From Bradyrhizobium tropiciagri (GTDB lineage Bacteria; Pseudomonadota; Alphaproteobacteria; Rhizobiales; Xanthobacteraceae): 64,000 nucleotides of DNA. Below the pieces are notes generated by a model. The model was not told where the DNA came from, ran no database searches, and saw nothing but the letters and a program-made list of their open reading frames with translations. Below are positions 60,360 to 64,000 of the stretch, one piece after another (the stretch's first letter is position 1; each line of letters opens with the position of its first letter). The stretch is from the NCBI RefSeq assembly GCF_018130545.1, contig NZ_JAFCKF010000001.1, positions 310,001-374,000 of the forward strand. Reading direction: 5' to 3'. The position numbers and the translations under genes are program-made.

Positions 60360-60609
60360 CCTTTAGCCTAATGGTAAGGTTCAGCCGGGCTTGGAATGCA
60401 GTTGTCCACAATGCGCCCAGCCTGTGGATAGCGGGTTCAACCCTGCGCCGTTAGTAATTCCATCGTTTGCCAGTGGCAATTTCGCCATCAGTCGCGAGGC
60501 TTCATCGAAACCGGGGACGCTACCGGGAACAGGTCTTGGCTTTTGCACAGGATTCACGGGAACCCGCGTCCGCACGACGAGTTCAACGGGAAGTAATCGG
60601 AGGAGTATC

Positions 60610-60786
60610 ATGATTTCCGACCCTAGCGATGCGGCCATCGACCAGATCGTGGCGAGCTGTAACGGCGACTTGCGCGGCGCCCTGAAGGCACTGCTGCTCG
60701 TGAATGAGCACCTGGAGGCGGAGCTTCAGCAATTCTATGCTGCCATCGCCCAGGACAGCGCGTCCCGCGGCAAGTTCCTGCACTAG
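60610..60786 (+). CDS. Small conserved hypothetical protein
   Basis: 58-residue protein: ISDPSDAAIDQIVASCNGDL, then RGALKALLLVNEHLEAELQQFYAAI (likely helix) and SRGKFLH. GGAGGAG six bases before ATG 60610 makes the gene very likely. Such a short protein is common in Bradyrhizobium genomes and its role is unknown. It is isolated and divergent from the lipoprotein gene. Confidence 0.75.
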   Translation: MISDPSDAAIDQIVASCNGDLRGALKALLLVNEHLEAELQQFYAAIAQDSASRGKFLH

Positions 60787-60882
60787 TCTCCTCGCCGGAC
60801 CGTATCGCGAGCACGCGTCAAGCTCGCGAGTCACGTGCCCTCTCGCGGCAATCCGACCGCGATCGCGATCAATCGCATGCAA

Positions 60883-61554
60883 TCAGATGTCGCGGCCCTC
60901 GACCTTCTCGGTCAGCTGCTTGACGATCTGTGGCACCTTCTCGAGGTAGGGATCGACCGCCAGCGCCTTGCGGAAGGCGTCCAGCGCCCGCTTGTCGTCG
61001 CCCATGTCCTGCATGATCATGCCGACACCCGCCAGCGCGCCGAAATGGCGCGGCTCACGGGTCAACACCTGCTGCAGATCTCCCAGCGAACGAACGTAGT
61101 CGTTCTTGAGGTAGTAGATCGTCGCGCGCCGGTTCCAGGCCTCGACATAGTCGGGCCGCAGCTTGATCACGGCGTCCAGCAGCTTCAGCGCGACATCGAC
61201 GTTCTGGGCATCGAGCGCGGCCTTGGCCCGCACCATCAACAGCGCCGCGGTATCGCTCGGGGTTTGGAGCCAAAGCGCCCAGATCCGCGCCTCGACATGG
61301 CGGGCACTGTCCTCGTCGGGCGCAGCCTTCAGCGCGCCGAACAGAAAATCCAGCCCGCGGGTGCGGTCGGCCGGAACCTTCGGCAGCTTGGTCGGTGCTT
61401 CCGGCAGTTTCTTCTGCGCTTTCGGCGGCGGGACCACCCGCGGATCGTCCTGCGCGGCGGCCGCGACGGGCAAAGCCAAAACAGGTCCGGCCAGAAGCGC
61501 TGCGATCAGGATCGCCAGCCGGCGGTGAGGAAGCCCGAGGAAGTTAAATCCCAT
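60883..61554 (-). CDS. Secreted tetratricopeptide-repeat protein
   Basis: 223-residue protein with a signal peptide (RRLAILIAALLAGPVLALPVAAAAQ), a Pro/Lys-rich linker (RVVPPPKAQKKLPEAPTKLPKVPAD), then three or four TPR helices: ARIWALWLQTPSDTAALLMVRAKAALDAQNVDVALKLLDAVIKLRPDYVEAWNRRATIYYLKNDYVRSLGDLQQVLTREPRHFGALAGVG (in parts). It probably scaffolds other proteins in the periplasm. ATG 61552-61554. No neighbours on the same strand within reach. Confidence 0.88.
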   Translation of the reverse strand: MGFNFLGLPHRRLAILIAALLAGPVLALPVAAAAQDDPRVVPPPKAQKKLPEAPTKLPKVPADRTRGLDFLFGALKAAPDEDSARHVEARIWALWLQTPSDTAALLMVRAKAALDAQNVDVALKLLDAVIKLRPDYVEAWNRRATIYYLKNDYVRSLGDLQQVLTREPRHFGALAGVGMIMQDMGDDKRALDAFRKALAVDPYLEKVPQIVKQLTEKVEGRDI

Positions 61555-61675
61555 TGCCGAAGTCTAGACGCACAAAGCCGCACTGCAAAGCAGCGCGGCG
61601 TCAAAGACCTGTGAAAGAGACGGATGGGATCGGCGCAACGAGCCGATCCGCGCGTGTCAGATCAAACTTGGCGCG

Positions 61676-61801
61676 TCAGCCCTGGCGCGCCTTGAAGCGG
61701 CGCTGGACCTTGTTGATCACGTAGACGCGGCCCTTGCGGCGGACCAGACGGTTGTTGCGATGGCGGCCGCGCAGCGACTTCAGCGAGTTACGGACCTTCA
61801 T
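61676..61801 (-). CDS. rpmJ: 50S ribosomal protein L36
   Basis: 41-residue ribosomal protein: [20 protein letters not shown], then [21 protein letters not shown]. This is the cysteine-free form of L36 that is typical of Alphaproteobacteria and needs no zinc. Too short to be found by length filters. ATG 61799-61801. Monocistronic. Complete. Confidence 0.95.
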   Translation of the reverse strand: MKVRNSLKSLRGRHRNNRLVRRKGRVYVINKVQRRFKARQG

Positions 61802-62279
61802 GGGACAATCCTGTTACTTCGAAAGGCCCGTGTTGGAGGCCGTACCTGATAGATGCCAATAGTTGGCAAAATGGGATTTATCCCGACAAGCGGCCTGCCG
61901 CCCGGGACGGGCCGGTTTCTAAGCCATCGGACCGTTAAATGTCAACCGAGACGGGCCGATTTTCGGGCCTATCCTGCCATGGAACCTGCACGGATCGAGC
62001 CGCCACACCCTTGAGATCGCTCCGAAAACGGCGTCCGTGGCGACCATCCCTATCAACACCCCGACGCACCGTCGCGCCCGGATGATAGTTTTCACCGGCA
62101 GCGAATCGTCCCCACGGCCTCTGCATCAGCCCCCATCCGCCCGTCCAAACCGGACTTTGCGACCGAATTCGGCTCAGGCCGCGCTCGCGCAAGCCGTCGG
62201 CGCCAGATCGCTTGCGCAGATCGTTATATAGTATAATTATTTCCCATCACCAACAAACACGCTGCCCCGGGGAAGCCGA
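61802..62279. other. 478-bp divergent intergenic region
   Basis: Upstream of rpmJ and of the amidohydrolase gene. No coding frame that I trust. TATAAT at 62232-62237 within GTATAATTAT, in an AT-rich patch, may be the -10 of the amidohydrolase promoter, but no good -35 is seen at the right distance. It could also hold a small RNA, unproven. Confidence 0.45.
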
Positions 62280-63164
62280 ATGCCCAAGCTCAAACTGCCC
62301 GACATCGAAAAGGTCGTCGCGATCGACATCCATACCCACGCCGAGGAGCCCTGCGGCATGCATGGCGACGACGGCTATGACGACTTCCAGGCGCAGATGG
62401 CCGACTACTTCAAGTCGCCGCACAAGCATCCGCCGACCGTGCCGGAGACCGCGGCCTACTATCGGTCCAAGAACATCGCCGCGGTGATCTTCCCGGTCGA
62501 TGCCGAACGCGAGACCGGCTTCCGCCGCTACAACAATCTCGAAATGCTCGAGGTCGCCTCCGATCACCTCGATGTGCTGATCCCGTTCGTCTCGATCGAT
62601 CCGCACAAGGGCAAGCTCGGCGTCCGCGAGGCGCGCAAGCTGATCGAGGACTACGGCGTCCGCGGCTTCAAATTCCATCCGACCATGCAGGGCTTCTACG
62701 CCAACGACCGCATGGCCTATCCGCTCTATGAAGCGATCAATGACGGCGGCGCGATCGCGCTGTTCCACACCGGCCAGACCGGCGTCGGAAGCGGCATGCC
62801 GGGCGGCATGGGGATGCGGCTGAAATATTCCAACCCGATGTACATGGACGACGTCGCGGCGGATTTTCCCGACCTCAAGATCATCCTCGCGCATCCCTCC
62901 TTCCCCTGGCAGGAAGAGGCGCTGTCGGTCGCGACCCACAAGCCGAACGTCTATATCGACCTCTCCGGCTGGTCGCCTAAATATTTCCCGCCGATCCTGG
63001 TGCGCTACATCAACTCGATCCTGCAGGACAAGATGCTGTTCGGCTCCGATTGGCCGGTGATCACACCGGACCGCTGGCTCGCCGACTTCGCCAAGCTCGA
63101 CATCCGCGAGGAGATCCGCCCCAAAGTGTTGAAGGCCAACGCGCGCAAGATTTTGGGGATCTAA
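62280..63164 (+). CDS. Metal-dependent amidohydrolase (amidohydrolase-2 family)
   Basis: 294-residue TIM-barrel hydrolase of the ACMSD/LigW kind: metal ligands AIDIHTHAEE (His18, His20), His133 in FKFHPTMQGF, His163 in LFHTGQTG, His205 in ILAHPSFPW, and Asp257 in LFGSDWPV. The family includes decarboxylases and beta-ketoacyl-CoA hydrolases of phenylpropanoid degradation (such as CouO-like enzymes). No degradation genes are adjacent, so the substrate is not clear. ATG 62280 and the initial MPKLKLPDIEKVVAIDIHTH fit. Confidence 0.85.
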   Translation: MPKLKLPDIEKVVAIDIHTHAEEPCGMHGDDGYDDFQAQMADYFKSPHKHPPTVPETAAYYRSKNIAAVIFPVDAERETGFRRYNNLEMLEVASDHLDVLIPFVSIDPHKGKLGVREARKLIEDYGVRGFKFHPTMQGFYANDRMAYPLYEAINDGGAIALFHTGQTGVGSGMPGGMGMRLKYSNPMYMDDVAADFPDLKIILAHPSFPWQEEALSVATHKPNVYIDLSGWSPKYFPPILVRYINSILQDKMLFGSDWPVITPDRWLADFAKLDIREEIRPKVLKANARKILGI

Positions 63165-63200
63165 CGGCGTATCATTGGCGGCAAGCTTCGGAGGTGGTTC

Positions 63201-64000
63201 ATGACGAACTTCACCGGACTTGCCGCCCTTCTCGCCACGCTCGCGCTCTGGGGGTTAAGCTCGACCCCTGCGCCAGCGGCCGACAATGCGCCGCGCCTCG
63301 TCGAATTCGAGAGCCCGCTGGCGGGACCGCAAGCGTTGCAGGGTTACCTGCGCCGGCCCGATGGTCCCGGTCCCTCGCCCGCGGTCGTGCTCATGCACGG
63401 CTGCGGCGGCGGTTGGCGTGGGGTCGACGAGCGCTGGGGCAAGCTACTTGCCGAATGGGGCTATGTCGCGCTGACGATCGACCGCTTCGGAACCCGTGGC
63501 ATCACGAGCGCGTGCACGGGTGGACTGCCGCCGTCGACATTGTATGATGCGTACCGCGCGCTGGATTACCTTGTCGGACAGCCGTCGGTCGACCCGAACC
63601 GGGTGGCCGTAATGGGATTTTCCCAAGGCGCGACGCTGGCGCTGCTCGCCGTGGAGCGCGGCCAGATCGAAGGCTCCTCGAAGGAAAAATTCCGCGCGGC
63701 GATCGGCTTTTATCCGCTGTGCGCCGGGGTCAAGGGCAACATGACGGTGCCGACGCTGATCCTTGTCGGGGAGCTCGACGACTGGGCGCCGGCGGACGCG
63801 TGCCGCAACCTTGCTGAAGGCCGTGACGACTGGGGCATCGCACGCGAGAACGGCAACGGGATTCCCATCGCGATCACGGTCTATCCCGGCGCCCACCATG
63901 ATTTCGACGTGCCTTCGCTCCGCACGCCCCAGAAGGTGCTCGGTCATCACCTCGAATTCAACGAGGCGGCCCGGGACCAATCCGTCGACGCGCTGAGGAA
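63201..64000 (+). CDS. Dienelactone hydrolase-like secreted protein, partial
   Basis: The frame starts at ATG 63201 (GGAGGTGG upstream) and runs off the right edge after 266 codons. Signal peptide (TNFTGLAALLATLALWGLSSTPAPAAD), oxyanion MHGCGGGWRG (65-74), nucleophile GFSQGAT (Ser141), acid in VGELDDWAP, base in YPGAHHDFDVPS. It is an intact relative of the nucleophile-less protein at 9738-10565. Substrate unknown; the signal peptide puts it in the periplasm. Confidence 0.85.
   Translation, partial: MTNFTGLAALLATLALWGLSSTPAPAADNAPRLVEFESPLAGPQALQGYLRRPDGPGPSPAVVLMHGCGGGWRGVDERWGKLLAEWGYVALTIDRFGTRGITSACTGGLPPSTLYDAYRALDYLVGQPSVDPNRVAVMGFSQGATLALLAVERGQIEGSSKEKFRAAIGFYPLCAGVKGNMTVPTLILVGELDDWAPADACRNLAEGRDDWGIARENGNGIPIAITVYPGAHHDFDVPSLRTPQKVLGHHLEFNEAARDQSVDALR

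Noticed and set aside
60355-60420. Possible tRNA-like segment upstream of the small gene at 60610
   Set aside because: GGTAAGGTTC-like bases occur but no cloverleaf can be drawn.

Overview
The window is about 65% GC chromosomal DNA from an alphaproteobacterium of the order Hyphomicrobiales, most probably Bradyrhizobium or a close Nitrobacteraceae relative. The basis is the gene families (HisZ plus a long HisG, the alphaproteobacterial L36, families that look like DUF6101, DUF4170, DUF2093 and DUF2076), the small-palindrome repeat families between genes, the CIRCE-controlled groESL operon and the FixK-type boxes. I found no rRNA, tRNA, prophage, insertion sequence or CRISPR array. Nearly all of it reads as core chromosome with some accessory insertions.

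Layout. 1-10.6 kb: a pseudouridine synthase with a very long disordered N-terminus (runs off the left edge), tadA, a fluoroacetate-dehalogenase-like hydrolase, an acyl-CoA dehydrogenase, purD, a three-gene membrane/regulator operon with a palindromic operator, xseA, and a dienelactone-hydrolase-like protein whose nucleophile is missing. 10.7-16.6 kb: a lipid A/LPS block on the minus strand (pmbA, cysQ-like, DUF4170, DUF374 acyltransferase, waaA, lpxK). 16.9-28.6 kb: DUF6101, ubiA, rsmE, parDE, hisZ-hisG, a GT2/ChbG pair that looks like a lipid-sugar modification module, DUF2076, an L,D-transpeptidase and a CheZ-like phosphatase.

28.7-32.2 kb is a run of small orphan genes (a K+-channel-like protein and small secreted or membrane proteins) between two terminators. 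It carries three FixK/FNR-type boxes (TTGA-N6-TCAA), which suggests a microaerobic regulon island; this is the observation I consider most worth testing. 32.4-42 kb: a lipoprotein inhibitor, groES-groEL with CIRCE and a housekeeping promoter, a MarR/monooxygenase divergent pair, a SnoaL-like protein, a GNAT/AdaA/thioesterase cluster and small envelope proteins.

42-58.7 kb groups carbon-oxidation genes: a lactate/glycolate permease, glcE-glcF, glcD, a cytochrome c and the pyruvate:quinone oxidoreductase poxB. Between glcE and glcD lie a Tat-signal monooxygenase-like protein, two tandemly duplicated acyltransferase-3 membrane proteins and a small secreted protein. The same stretch also holds an ABC exporter, a TIGR02001-type outer-membrane protein and a histone-H1-like protein. 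58.8-64 kb: an alpha/beta hydrolase, a PEGA lipoprotein, a TPR protein, rpmJ, a metal-dependent amidohydrolase and a dienelactone-hydrolase-like protein that runs off the right edge.

Palindromic intergenic repeats are abundant (at least a dozen). Several sit exactly on gene ends, where they supply the stop codon or the last residues of the neighbouring protein.
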